Assembly: GCA_027320785.1 (NCBI GenBank)
Contig: DAHVKR010000035.1
Span: 1 to 8,622 of the forward strand
Origin: Bdellovibrionales bacterium
Lineage (GTDB): Bacteria > Bdellovibrionota > Bdellovibrionia > Bdellovibrionales > Bdellovibrionaceae
Reading direction: 5' to 3'
Length of the DNA stretch: 8,622 bases
Numbering within the stretch: the stretch's first letter is position 1; each line of letters begins with the position of its first letter. Shown here piece after piece: positions 1-6,558 of the stretch. Both the position numbers and the translations under genes were made by a program. Under the pieces are notes generated by a model, which was not told where the DNA came from, searched no databases, and was given only the letters and a program-made list of their open reading frames with translations.

Positions 1-2
1 AA

Positions 3-1886
3 TTTGGAGATGTGGTTTACTCAGGTGCTGTGGTCAAACGTGGGGAAGTGGATGCACTCGTATACGCGATAGGAAAAAATACTTATTTTGGAAAGACAGC
101 TCAGCTTGTTGAGGATGCTCATACCACCAGTCATTTTCAAAAAGCTGTTTTGAAAATTGGAAATTATCTGATTCTTCTGGCGGCTGTTCTTGTCACGATT
201 ATTCTAACGATAGCGTATTTCCGAGGCGACCCCATGTTGGAAACCATCGAGTTTGCATTGGTCTTGACGGTGGCCGCGGTACCCGTCGCCATGCCAACCG
301 TTTTATCCGTGACGATGGCTGTAGGCGCACGATTGTTGGCAAAGAAAGAGGCCATCGTGAGTCGCTTAGTGGCCATTGAAGAATTAGCCGGCATGGATAT
401 TCTTTGTTCGGATAAAACGGGAACATTGACTCAGAATAAACTAACGTTGGGTGATCCCTATGTACTAGAGGGTGTCAATACTTCTGAAGTTATTCTGGCA
501 GCCGCTCTTGCTTCCCGCGCAGAAGATAATGATACGATCGATACAGCTGTGCTGGGGGCCCTAAAAGAAAAGCTACCAGATTGCGAAGTGCCTCGATTTG
601 AACCCTTTGATCCTGTTCGCAAGCGCACCGAAGCAGAAGTGCGATTTAAGGATGGAAGTGTTCAAAAATTCACGAAAGGTGCACCGCAAGTCATTCTGTC
701 TTTAATTCCAAATGTGCCGGACCTTGAGCGGAAGGTAAATCAAGCTGTGCAAAACTTTGCGGCTCGTGGATTTCGCTCGCTTGCTGTCGCAAAATCAAAT
801 GATCAGGGAGGGTGGACATTTTTAGGAGTTTTGCCTTTATTTGATCCTCCTCGTGAAGACTCAAAAGCAACGATCGAGACAGCTCATGAATTGGGAGTTG
901 AAGTTAAAATGGTGACCGGTGATCAAGTTGCCATTGGAAAAGAAATCGCTCAGCAGGTGGGGTTGGGGCAAAATATTCTTAATGCCAGTGAGTTTGGAGA
1001 AATAAAAGCTGAGGAGCTTGATCACTTGGGAGAGACAATCGAACAAGCCGATGGCTTTGCTCAAGTTTTTCCAGAACATAAGTATCATATTGTGGAAGCT
1101 CTTCAGACTCGAGGTCACATTGTAGGAATGACAGGAGACGGTGTGAATGATGCTCCAGCGCTTAAAGAAGCGGATGCTGGAATTGCTGTTTCAGGGGCGA
1201 CGGATGCGGCTCGTGCCTCTGCTGATATTGTTTTATTAGCGCCAGGGCTATCTGTTATTATTGATGCAATTAAAGAAAGTCGAAAAATATTTCAACGCAT
1301 GAATAGTTATGCGATTTATCGAATCGCCGAAACAATCCGTGTGCTGCTGTTTATGACTTTTTCGATTATTGTATTTAACTTTTATCCAGTAACCGCAATT
1401 ATGATTGTTCTCCTCGCGCTTTTAAATGACGGCGCGATCTTAACGATAGCCTACGACCGCGTTCACTTTTCGAATGAGCCTGAATCATGGAATATGCATA
1501 GAGTTCTAGGAATTTCGACGATTCTGGGGATCACGGGCGTTGTCGCATCATTTGGACTTTTCTACTTGGGCGAACGGATTTGGCATTTGGATCGAGCAAC
1601 TATTCAATCACTTATGTATTTAAAATTATCAGTGGCAGGGCACCTGACGATCTTTGTAACTCGAACTCGAAAAGCCTTTTGGTCCATAAGGCCCGCGAAG
1701 TCTTTATTCTTGGCTGTATTGGGAACGCAAGTCATTGCGACTCTGATTGCTGCTTATGGAGTCTTTATGTCGCCGATTGGATGGCATTGGGCGCTCGTTG
1801 TGTGGGCTTACTCGTTTTCGTGGTTCATCATAAACGATGTGATCAAACTTATTTCATATCGATTTTTATTAAAAGACCCAAATTGA
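3..1886 (+). CDS. Type III P-type ATPase (plasma-membrane H+-ATPase family), 5'-partial
   Basis: This is a cation pump of the inner membrane, most likely exporting H+ with ATP hydrolysis. The reading frame is open to the left edge and enters in the actuator domain just after where TGES should lie, so roughly the first 200 residues are missing. A GTG at base 12 is internal, not the start. Counting from base 12, TM3 is about 51-70 and TM4 about 80-105 with the PVAMP kink (91-95). The phosphorylation motif DKTGT has its Asp at 134, KGAP is at 222-225, TGD at 302-304 and TGDGVNDAP at 374-382. Six helices follow (about 432-612). M5 carries TIR (Arg443) and M6 carries LND (Asp473), matching Arg655 and Asp684 of the plant pump AHA2. 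This favours H+ over Ca2+ or Na+. There is no C-terminal autoinhibitory tail. It converges with tag, with only three bases between the stops. Family is near certain; the transported ion is inferred. Confidence 0.95.
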   Translation, partial: FGDVVYSGAVVKRGEVDALVYAIGKNTYFGKTAQLVEDAHTTSHFQKAVLKIGNYLILLAAVLVTIILTIAYFRGDPMLETIEFALVLTVAAVPVAMPTVLSVTMAVGARLLAKKEAIVSRLVAIEELAGMDILCSDKTGTLTQNKLTLGDPYVLEGVNTSEVILAAALASRAEDNDTIDTAVLGALKEKLPDCEVPRFEPFDPVRKRTEAEVRFKDGSVQKFTKGAPQVILSLIPNVPDLERKVNQAVQNFAARGFRSLAVAKSNDQGGWTFLGVLPLFDPPREDSKATIETAHELGVEVKMVTGDQVAIGKEIAQQVGLGQNILNASEFGEIKAEELDHLGETIEQADGFAQVFPEHKYHIVEALQTRGHIVGMTGDGVNDAPALKEADAGIAVSGATDAARASADIVLLAPGLSVIIDAIKESRKIFQRMNSYAIYRIAETIRVLLFMTFSIIVFNFYPVTAIMIVLLALLNDGAILTIAYDRVHFSNEPESWNMHRVLGISTILGITGVVASFGLFYLGERIWHLDRATIQSLMYLKLSVAGHLTIFVTRTRKAFWSIRPAKSLFLAVLGTQVIATLIAAYGVFMSPIGWHWALVVWAYSFSWFIINDVIKLISYRFLLKDPN

Positions 1887-1889
1887 TTA

Positions 1890-2501
1890 TTATGAAGCTT
1901 TAGGCCTTTTAAACTTTTTGCGTGCAGCTTCGACTCGAGAGTGGGTCGTGCAATTTTGAGCATGATCGTTGACCAATCCCATAGCCTGCATAAAAGAATA
2001 CACCGTTGTGGGCCCGACAAACTTCCACCCTCGTTTTCTAAGCTCCTTGGACAGAGTAATAGATTCTGGAGACGTGGAAACTAAACTTTTTTGCTGGGGC
2101 CTTTTAGTGGGTTCATACTTCCAAACAAATGAAGCCAAAGATCCTTCTTGCTGAATGAGAATTTGGACTTGTCGAGCGTTATGAATAACAGCTTCAATTT
2201 TGCCGCGATGTCGAACTATTCCAGGGTCAGATAAAAGGCGCTTTATATCTTTAGTAGTGAATTTTGCAATCTTATTAAAATCAAAATGACAGAATGCATT
2301 TCTAAAGTTGTCTCGCTTGTTGTATATCGTGCGCCAACTAAGACCAGATTGAAAACTTTCCAGACACAACTTTTCAAAAAGTTGAATATCTTGAGAAACG
2401 GGAAATCCCCATTCTTTGTCATGATAATGGATAAACTCTGGTGCTGTGTTGCTCCACTGACACCGGAGTTTACCATCAGAACTTTTTGAAACCTTCATCA
2501 T
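1890..2501 (-). CDS. tag: 3-methyladenine DNA glycosylase I (Tag)
   Basis: This cytoplasmic base-excision repair enzyme removes 3-methyladenine from alkylated DNA. The 203 residues cover the whole family fold with a short basic tail. The zinc-site residues of E. coli Tag all have counterparts: Cys14, His27 (in YHDKEWG), His180 (in GLVNDH) and Cys184. CLESFQSGLSW (46-56) carries the catalytic Glu48 (E. coli Glu38) and the base-stacking Trp56, with Tyr26 matching Tyr16. IVRHRGKI (95-102) and KFVGPTTVYSFMQA (160-173) are also typical. The start is one of two adjacent ATGs at 2501 and 2498, and no strong Shine-Dalgarno precedes them. It begins 26 bases after the yceI stop on the same strand and is probably co-transcribed or translationally linked with it. 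The stop is three bases from the convergent ATPase stop, and no hairpin terminator is visible there. Identification is very secure. Confidence 0.97.
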   Translation of the reverse strand: MMKVSKSSDGKLRCQWSNTAPEFIHYHDKEWGFPVSQDIQLFEKLCLESFQSGLSWRTIYNKRDNFRNAFCHFDFNKIAKFTTKDIKRLLSDPGIVRHRGKIEAVIHNARQVQILIQQEGSLASFVWKYEPTKRPQQKSLVSTSPESITLSKELRKRGWKFVGPTTVYSFMQAMGLVNDHAQNCTTHSRVEAARKKFKRPKAS

Positions 2502-2527
2502 ATTTTAGCGAGATCTTTCAATAGGGG

Positions 2528-3139
2528 TTATTTTTTAGCAACAAGATCTAAATCAAGTTCAAATTTATCATTGATAATCTTGTCAGCTGTAAGCTCTTTT
2601 ATAAAATTTCCAGAGCCGTAGATAACTCCCCACTTAGTGCGGTCAACTTCGATCTTCGCTTTGCCTGTTACGACGCCACCTTTTGATTCAATCGTTGCAG
2701 GAAAGTCGAGAGCTTCTGTTTTGTCTTTCAGCGTGAGTTTGCCGTTGATCCAAGTTTTGCCAGCTTTTTCATGAACGGAGGTGATTTTAAATTCAGCAGT
2801 CGGATATTTAGCAACATCAAAGAAATCAGCTGATTTTAAATGAGTCAGTAATTTTGTATGGTACTCAGGATTATTTTTTAGATCTTCATTGGTAATAGAG
2901 GCCATATCGATGACAAATTCACCGCCTATAATTTTTCCGGCTTTCATTTCAATTTGACCGCTCTTGATATTGATTTTTCCAATATGATGAGCACCTACTT
3001 TTTTAAACCCCTGCCAAGTGATGGAGCTCGCAGCCGTATCGACCTTTAGGGTTTCAGCGGTAGCCGCTGTTTTTTTGCCTTTGGCAAATGTTGTGGACAA
3101 GCAAAGCGCAGTTGAAAGAACGAATAGAGTTTTAAGCAT
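2528..3139 (-). CDS. YceI-family periplasmic lipid-binding-like protein
   Basis: YceI proteins are exported lipocalin-like beta-barrels that bind isoprenoid-type lipids; their cellular role is often unclear. The start is placed at the ATG at 3139 rather than an in-frame GTG at 3145. AAGGAG (3150-3145) lies five bases before the ATG and would overlap the GTG. The resulting 203-residue protein begins with a signal peptide (MLKT, hydrophobic core 5-17) and probable cleavage after Ala19 in TTFA. Cys13 does not fit a lipobox. Family hallmarks are GAHHIGKINIKSGQI (49-63), LKSADFFDVAKYPTAEFKI (101-119), LTLKDKT (135-141) and the C-terminal strand VDRTKWGVIYGSG (165-177). Length is normal for the family. 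It is the first gene of a likely two-gene unit with tag and diverges from the methyltransferase gene. Family is secure; the ligand is unknown. Confidence 0.93.
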   Translation of the reverse strand: MLKTLFVLSTALCLSTTFAKGKKTAATAETLKVDTAASSITWQGFKKVGAHHIGKINIKSGQIEMKAGKIIGGEFVIDMASITNEDLKNNPEYHTKLLTHLKSADFFDVAKYPTAEFKITSVHEKAGKTWINGKLTLKDKTEALDFPATIESKGGVVTGKAKIEVDRTKWGVIYGSGNFIKELTADKIINDKFELDLDLVAKK

Positions 3140-3144
3140 GAACA

Positions 3145-3150
3145 CTCCTT
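3145..3150 (-). promoter_or_regulatory. Shine-Dalgarno AAGGAG of the YceI-family gene
   Basis: AAGGAG reads on the minus strand, with five bases (TGTTC) between it and the ATG at 3139-3137. This spacing decides for that ATG. The upstream GTG at 3145 overlaps the ribosome-binding site itself. Confidence 0.8.
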
Positions 3151-3211
3151 ATTAAAGTTCATTGTGTGGTTTGATAGAATATAATCCTTATGGGCAAACG
3201 CAATTTCTTTT

Positions 3212-3240
3212 TCTAACCGATAGTGTAATGAGAATGTCAA
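3212..3240 (-). promoter_or_regulatory. Candidate promoter for the yceI-tag unit
   Basis: A perfect TTGACA -35 box lies at 3240-3235. After 17 bases comes GTTAGA (3217-3212), a poor -10 match. Transcription would begin near 3205 and give a leader of about 65 bases before the ATG at 3139. A TATATT further down could serve as an alternative -10 but has no good -35. The -35 is convincing and the -10 is not. Confidence 0.4.
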
Positions 3241-3241
3241 A

Positions 3242-3271
3242 TTGACGATTCGTTTTTCATACTGTTTGAAT
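3242..3271 (+). promoter_or_regulatory. Candidate promoter for the methyltransferase gene
   Basis: TTGACG (3242-3247) is followed after 18 bases by TTGAAT (3266-3271). The -10 is preceded by TG and one base, as in an extended -10 element. The expected transcription start, about 7 bases after the -10, falls at or next to the ATG at 3277. The mRNA would therefore have almost no leader, which agrees with the absence of a Shine-Dalgarno. The -35 lies one base from the opposite-strand TTGACA, so the two promoters are back to back. Confidence 0.4.
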
Positions 3272-3276
3272 AGAGT

Positions 3277-4137
3277 ATGACGTCTATACCCATTAAACTT
3301 ATTCCAGACAGTTCCGCCGTACGTGTAGCGCTCTGGCGAGCTCTACATATGCAAGTAGATTCTAAGCCCCATATTTTACAAGATGAGGTCGGTTTGCAAT
3401 TAGCTGCACCTGATTCTGGATGGCAACTGCGACCTGATATGCATCCGGTGGGGACAAGGGGGTATCGAGCCTCCATTGTAGGTCGTTCTCGTTTGATTGA
3501 AGATCTGGTGCTTGAAAAGTTTAAGCAAGGCATCGGTCAGTACGTTATTTTGGGTGCAGGTCTTGATACTTTTGCTCAACGAAGACCGGCGGGTCTTGAA
3601 AGTCTCAAATTTTTTGAAATAGATCAGCCGGTCACTCAGGAATGGAAGAGGAATCGTCTTCTCGAATTAGGTTATGAAACTTCGGAGAACCTTAACTTTG
3701 TGCCCGTTAATTTTGAAAAAGGAGAGTCGTGGCTTCAAAAACTCCAGGATTCAGGATTTAACCCTCAAAGACCGGCTGTCATTTCTTCGACAGGTGTGTC
3801 TATGTATATTTCGAAAGAGGCAAACAAGGCGACGCTACAAGAAATGTCGAAGCTTGCTTCAGGTACTGTGCTAGCCCTCACATTTATATTGCCACTCGAG
3901 ATGATTCCTGAAGAAGAAAGGGCACAGCATCAGATGGTTTATGAAAAAGCCCGACAGGCCGGGACACCCTTTATTAGCTTCTTTTCACCAGATGAAATTT
4001 TAGAAGTAGCTCGTGGAGTAGGCTTCAAAAAAGTCGAACATATTTCAAGGGACCAGATCATCCAACGTTATTTTTTAGGAAGAACGGATGGTTTTCAGCC
4101 CTCACATGGGGAAGAATTCTTAATAGCGGAAGTGTGA
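3277..4137 (+). CDS. Putative SAM-dependent methyltransferase, TIGR00027 / leucine carboxyl methyltransferase type
   Basis: This cytoplasmic Rossmann-fold methyltransferase uses S-adenosylmethionine; the methyl acceptor cannot be told from sequence. The N-terminal part (SAVRVALWRALHMQ, 13-26) matches the family's opening helix. It is followed by RASIVGRSRLIED (64-76), SAM motif I VILGAGLDTF (90-99) and acidic motif II FEIDQPVTQEWKRNRL (113-128). A motif IV-like strand is SSTGVSMYI (170-178), where many relatives read AEGLLMYL. At 286 residues it is normal length. An in-frame TAG lies at 3271-3273, so ATG 3277 is the first possible start, and it keeps the conserved N-terminus. No ribosome-binding site precedes it, and a candidate promoter sits immediately upstream, so translation may be leaderless. 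It is a single gene, divergent from yceI and convergent with the secreted-protein gene. No pathway partner is visible. Confidence 0.87.
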   Translation: MTSIPIKLIPDSSAVRVALWRALHMQVDSKPHILQDEVGLQLAAPDSGWQLRPDMHPVGTRGYRASIVGRSRLIEDLVLEKFKQGIGQYVILGAGLDTFAQRRPAGLESLKFFEIDQPVTQEWKRNRLLELGYETSENLNFVPVNFEKGESWLQKLQDSGFNPQRPAVISSTGVSMYISKEANKATLQEMSKLASGTVLALTFILPLEMIPEEERAQHQMVYEKARQAGTPFISFFSPDEILEVARGVGFKKVEHISRDQIIQRYFLGRTDGFQPSHGEEFLIAEV

Positions 4138-4151
4138 GGACTTGAATCTAG

Positions 4152-4162
4152 TATTGAGACAT
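4152..4162 (+). repeat. Intergenic 11-mer TATTGAGACAT, copy 1
   Basis: This 11-mer lies in the 92-base gap between two convergent genes and is identical to bases 7353-7363. Both copies are followed shortly by CTGTCG. The function is unknown. No convincing terminator was seen in this gap, only weak alternative pairings such as CTGTC at 4169-4173 with GACAG at 4197-4201. Confidence 0.4.
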
Positions 4163-4229
4163 AATCTTCTGTCGAACATTTTATCTGTGAAAAGAAGACA
4201 GTAATTCTTTCTCTAAGTTTTTGTAAAGA

Positions 4230-4955
4230 CTAGAATACATTTTTGGAAAGCGTGTGATAATAAGGTCCTCCATATTGGATTTCTCCATGTGGACCTCGAA
4301 CATACTCTGAAATAGTTAAAGTGCTATGCATTTCAGGGGTAAGTTCAGAGAGACTTGTTGTCTGCGGGTTGTAGGGTAATAAAATTTGCGGGCTGATGGT
4401 TCCGACAACAAAAGTGGTATCCTTCACGATTTGTCCATGGGGTCCGTAACCATCACCCAGTCTAAATCCGAATATGCCGAGTTCGGGTGTAATAGAATCG
4501 TCGCCGATGACGTCAATGAGTCGCACGGCCCCTAATTGAAAGTGAGTGGGGTGAAAAGCTACACAGTTTGCTTTGTTAGATGAGGAAGCGGCTGATGCAA
4601 GCGTGGCTGCATAAAGGCGGTTAAGAACAATTTGATTTTGCGGAGTTTGTCGCTTTACGACAATGATTCGAAGTAAAGCTTCGCTGTTTGTTTCATAGCG
4701 GTACTGACAAACATCATCGCCGGGATCTCTTGGGGAGAGTTGAGCATAAGATTCACGTAAGCCATTTTGAAAAGCCCCTCTTACATTTTGGAGCTCAAAT
4801 GAAACCTCAAAATTTCCGTAGCTGTAAGTATAATTTCGATCATGATAGTTGAAATTCACATCTGTTGAAATGACGCCGGTTTCAGTGAAAACTTTTTCAG
4901 CCAATGCCGGCGAGGCAATGAGTAATCCCATCATTAAACTTAAAACAAATCGCAT
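4230..4955 (-). CDS. Secreted or periplasmic protein of unknown function
   Basis: I do not recognise this family. The open frame extends up to 5084, but the ATG at 4955 is preferred. GGGAG lies just upstream, and the protein then starts with a clear signal peptide (MRFVLSLMMGLLIASPALA, likely cut after Ala19). The extra 43 upstream residues are Cys/His-rich and not signal-like. The mature part (about 222 residues) is rich in aromatic residues and probably beta-strand-forming, for example NYHDRNYTYSYGNFEVSFEL (36-55). It has only two cysteines, Cys83 and Cys131, which could form a disulfide after export. A short motif recurs as YGPHGQI (170-176) and RGPHGEI (220-226). No membrane helix is seen beyond the signal, and no lipobox. 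It stands alone, convergent with the methyltransferase. A weak candidate promoter is an extended TGCTATGAG -10 upstream on the minus strand. Confidence 0.8.
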   Translation of the reverse strand: MRFVLSLMMGLLIASPALAEKVFTETGVISTDVNFNYHDRNYTYSYGNFEVSFELQNVRGAFQNGLRESYAQLSPRDPGDDVCQYRYETNSEALLRIIVVKRQTPQNQIVLNRLYAATLASAASSSNKANCVAFHPTHFQLGAVRLIDVIGDDSITPELGIFGFRLGDGYGPHGQIVKDTTFVVGTISPQILLPYNPQTTSLSELTPEMHSTLTISEYVRGPHGEIQYGGPYYHTLSKNVF

Positions 4956-5102
4956 ATAGCTCCCACAGAGAAATATTGAGAGCATCTCATAGCATGGCCT
5001 GATGGAAACACAAGGGAATGTGGCTAAACTAACAAAATGCTGACAGCGATGGGCTTGGCAACCTCTTATTTTGAGCTGAGACAATTCGTCCCGATGCTGA
5101 AA

Positions 5103-5118
5103 ACATTTTGAAAAATGT
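5103..5118. other. AT-rich palindrome ACATTTT-GA-AAAATGT
   Basis: This is a perfect 7-base inverted repeat with a 2-base centre, in the gap between the secreted-protein gene and the decayed CMD gene. It could be an operator half-site pair or a small cruciform. It sits about 25-40 bases before the point where CMD homology begins. No T-tract makes it a terminator. Confidence 0.35.
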
Positions 5119-5130
5119 ATTTAGGATTAG

Positions 5131-5349
5131 AGTCTGCGCATAGCAATAATACTTGGAATTGCAATCACCGTACGATGTGATGGATGTATAGCCTTTCACG
5201 TTCATGATGCGATGAAGAGTGGAGCGTCCCCTGAAGAAATCGCGGAGACAATCAGTGTGGCCATTTTAATGGGTGGCGGCCCTTCAGTAGTTTATGGAAT
5301 CGAAGCTTTTCAAGCTGTTCAGCAGTATTTGAAAGAAGGGGTTGAATAA
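5131..5349 (+). pseudogene. N-terminally truncated carboxymuconolactone decarboxylase (AhpD-like) gene remnant
   Basis: The frame after a TAG at 5128-5130 encodes about 72 codons ending at TAA 5347-5349, with no ATG, GTG or TTG before a Met codon in mid-domain. From about 5146 it is a clean match to CMD-family proteins: LGIAITVRCDGCIAFHVHDA, then SGASPEEIAETI and a glycine-rich VAILMGGGPSVVYG helix. The redox motif CxxCxxxH is intact (Cys codons at 5176 and 5185, His at 5197). The Glu normally twelve residues before the first Cys is replaced by Ile (ATA 5140-5142), and the first 40-50 residues are absent in all three frames upstream. Intact members act as thiol-dependent peroxidases or decarboxylases. 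This copy is probably dead through a 5' deletion, although an unusual CTG start at 5134 (AGGA at 5123-5126) cannot be excluded. Its own terminator follows. Confidence 0.8.
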
Positions 5350-5364
5350 ACAACCCCTCTTTTT
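5337..5364. terminator. Strong, probably bidirectional rho-independent terminator
   Basis: AGGGGTTG (5337-5344) pairs perfectly with CAACCCCT (5351-5358) around the loop AATAAA, followed by C and five T (5359-5364) on the plus strand. The hairpin contains the stop codon of the CMD remnant. On the minus strand the same stem is followed by TTCTTTC, so it can also end the convergent peroxidase transcript, whose stop is at 5374. Confidence 0.85.
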
Positions 5365-5373
5365 CGTCCTAAA

Positions 5374-6375
5374 TTATTTCTGGTCACCGACGAGAGACTC
5401 ACCTGGTGTTGCAGGCAAGCGTGGCATTGTTTGAACAGGGAATTGTCCTGTTAAGCTTTTCAAGAAGGAAACAATGTCATCTGCATCAGAATCTGAAAGA
5501 TCTTTATTTAATTGTACTTTAGCCATCACTTTCACAGCTTCATGGAGCGTTTTAACGCTTCCGTTGTGAAAGTATGGGGCGGTGAGAGCAACGTTTCTAA
5601 GAGTGGGTACGCGCCACATATGCTTATCGGCTTCATTCTTTGTTACTGTGTAACGTCCCATGTCTTCAGTTAATTTATATTTCTTTTCATAGATGCTACC
5701 TGGGAAGGTTGGAAATTTCATAAAGAAGCCAGTTCCCTGAGGCAAAAGAGGGCCCGAGAAGTTCGGTCCGCTATGACAAGAAACGCAGCCTGTAGACTCA
5801 AAAAGCTTCATTCCTTTAACTTGTTGGGCTGTTAAGGCCTTTTTATTTCCTTTTAAATAACGATCGAAAGGAGAGTTGTGCGTGATGACGGCATTGTCGA
5901 TTGTGACATCGTCTTTTCCAAAAACCCTTTTGAAGAGCTCGACGTACTCAGGGATTTGAGAAATACGCTTGACCACTAATTCGTGAGTGGCTCCCATCTC
6001 GACAGGATTTGCGATAGGACCCTTGGCTTGTTCTTCTAGTGAAGGAGCTCTTCCATCCCAAAACTGAACAGATAAGAAAGCCGAATTCCAAACGGTTGGA
6101 GCTGAGCGACCACCTCTTTTTCCTTCGACACCTATCGAGACAGGGCGACTGTCATCGCCACCACTCATTAAATTGTGACATGAGTTACAGGAAACAGTTC
6201 CAGAAACTGAAAGACGAGGATCAAAATAAAGCATTTTTCCAAGCTCAATTTTATCTTTTGTTATTTTGTTGTCAGCGGGTATGGGGGGCTTTGCAGGTAG
6301 AGCTTCAAATGCGAAGGCAGCACGGCCGATGCCAGCCATGAGGATAGTTGAGATAAGTAGTTTTGTAAGTTTCAT
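5374..6375 (-). CDS. Periplasmic di-heme cytochrome c peroxidase (CcpA/MauG superfamily)
   Basis: This enzyme reduces H2O2 to water in the periplasm with electrons from small cytochromes or cupredoxins. The ATG at 6375 (333 residues) is preferred over an open extension to 6459, because it yields a signal peptide (MKLTKLLISTILMAGIGRAAFA, cut near 22) and follows AAGGA by 11 bases. Heme sites are CNSCH (63-67, peroxidatic side) and CVSCH (197-201, electron-transfer side). QFWDGRA (104-110) has the inter-heme Trp106. Gln116 and Glu126 match catalytic Gln104 and Glu114 of the Pseudomonas enzyme, and Met284 is the likely distal ligand of the second heme. The position 16 residues after the first heme His, His71 in Pseudomonas, is Val83 here (SIGV instead of SxGH). 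TAPYFHNGS (265-273) and the proline-rich tail are typical. It is monocistronic, ends at a shared terminator and diverges from the SpoIIAA-like gene. Confidence 0.94.
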   Translation of the reverse strand: MKLTKLLISTILMAGIGRAAFAFEALPAKPPIPADNKITKDKIELGKMLYFDPRLSVSGTVSCNSCHNLMSGGDDSRPVSIGVEGKRGGRSAPTVWNSAFLSVQFWDGRAPSLEEQAKGPIANPVEMGATHELVVKRISQIPEYVELFKRVFGKDDVTIDNAVITHNSPFDRYLKGNKKALTAQQVKGMKLFESTGCVSCHSGPNFSGPLLPQGTGFFMKFPTFPGSIYEKKYKLTEDMGRYTVTKNEADKHMWRVPTLRNVALTAPYFHNGSVKTLHEAVKVMAKVQLNKDLSDSDADDIVSFLKSLTGQFPVQTMPRLPATPGESLVGDQK

Positions 6376-6437
6376 AATGTGTAAGTTCCTTTCTGTAAAA
6401 TTAAAATTTGAAGATATGAAATGACGGTATTTTTGTG

Positions 6438-6505
6438 TGGTGACAAAGTCAATTGCCATTTGGTGACTAAGGACTGGTAGTCGTCAGCAGAAAACATCAG
6501 GTGAC
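6438..6505 (+). repeat. Three GGTGAC direct repeats in the peroxidase / SpoIIAA-like intergenic region
   Basis: GGTGAC occurs at 6439-6444, 6462-6467 and 6500-6505, the first two within TGGTGAC. The first copy overlaps the inverted repeat TGAC-AAA-GTCA (6441-6451). On the minus strand that inverted repeat contains TTGACT, a possible -35 of the peroxidase gene with only a weak -10. The third copy includes GTGACA, a possible -35 of the plus-strand gene. A shared regulator is conceivable, but the repeats are short and unevenly spaced. The rest of the 194-base gap is AT-rich with no gene seen. Confidence 0.35.
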
Positions 6506-6558
6506 ATAAAAAATAATTTATCTATTTATGCTACTTCGAAGCAGGAGTAAAAAATAAT

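Noticed and set aside
861..1118. Minus-strand open frame inside the ATPase gene
   Set aside because: It lies wholly antisense to the highly conserved hinge and P-domain of the ATPase and has no family features or ribosome-binding site.
4138..4229. Terminator between the convergent methyltransferase and secreted-protein genes
   Set aside because: Only short, mutually incompatible inverted repeats (CTGTC/GACAG or TCTTCT/AGAAGA) with long loops and no T-tract were found.
4956..5084. N-terminal extension of the secreted protein gene to 5084
   Set aside because: The added residues are Cys/His-rich and would bury the signal peptide, while ATG 4955 has GGGAG just upstream.
5035..5110. Short plus-strand open frame (about 24 codons from an ATG near 5037) as the missing N-terminus of the CMD remnant
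   Set aside because: Its translation shows no resemblance to the CMD N-terminal helices, and it ends in a stop before the remnant.
6039..6341. Plus-strand 100-codon open frame opposite the peroxidase gene
   Set aside because: It is antisense to the first heme-binding region of the peroxidase, and its composition looks like a frame shadow.
6376..6459. N-terminal extension of the peroxidase to 6459
   Set aside because: The extra 28 residues precede a normal signal peptide and look like translated promoter DNA, including the TGAC repeats.
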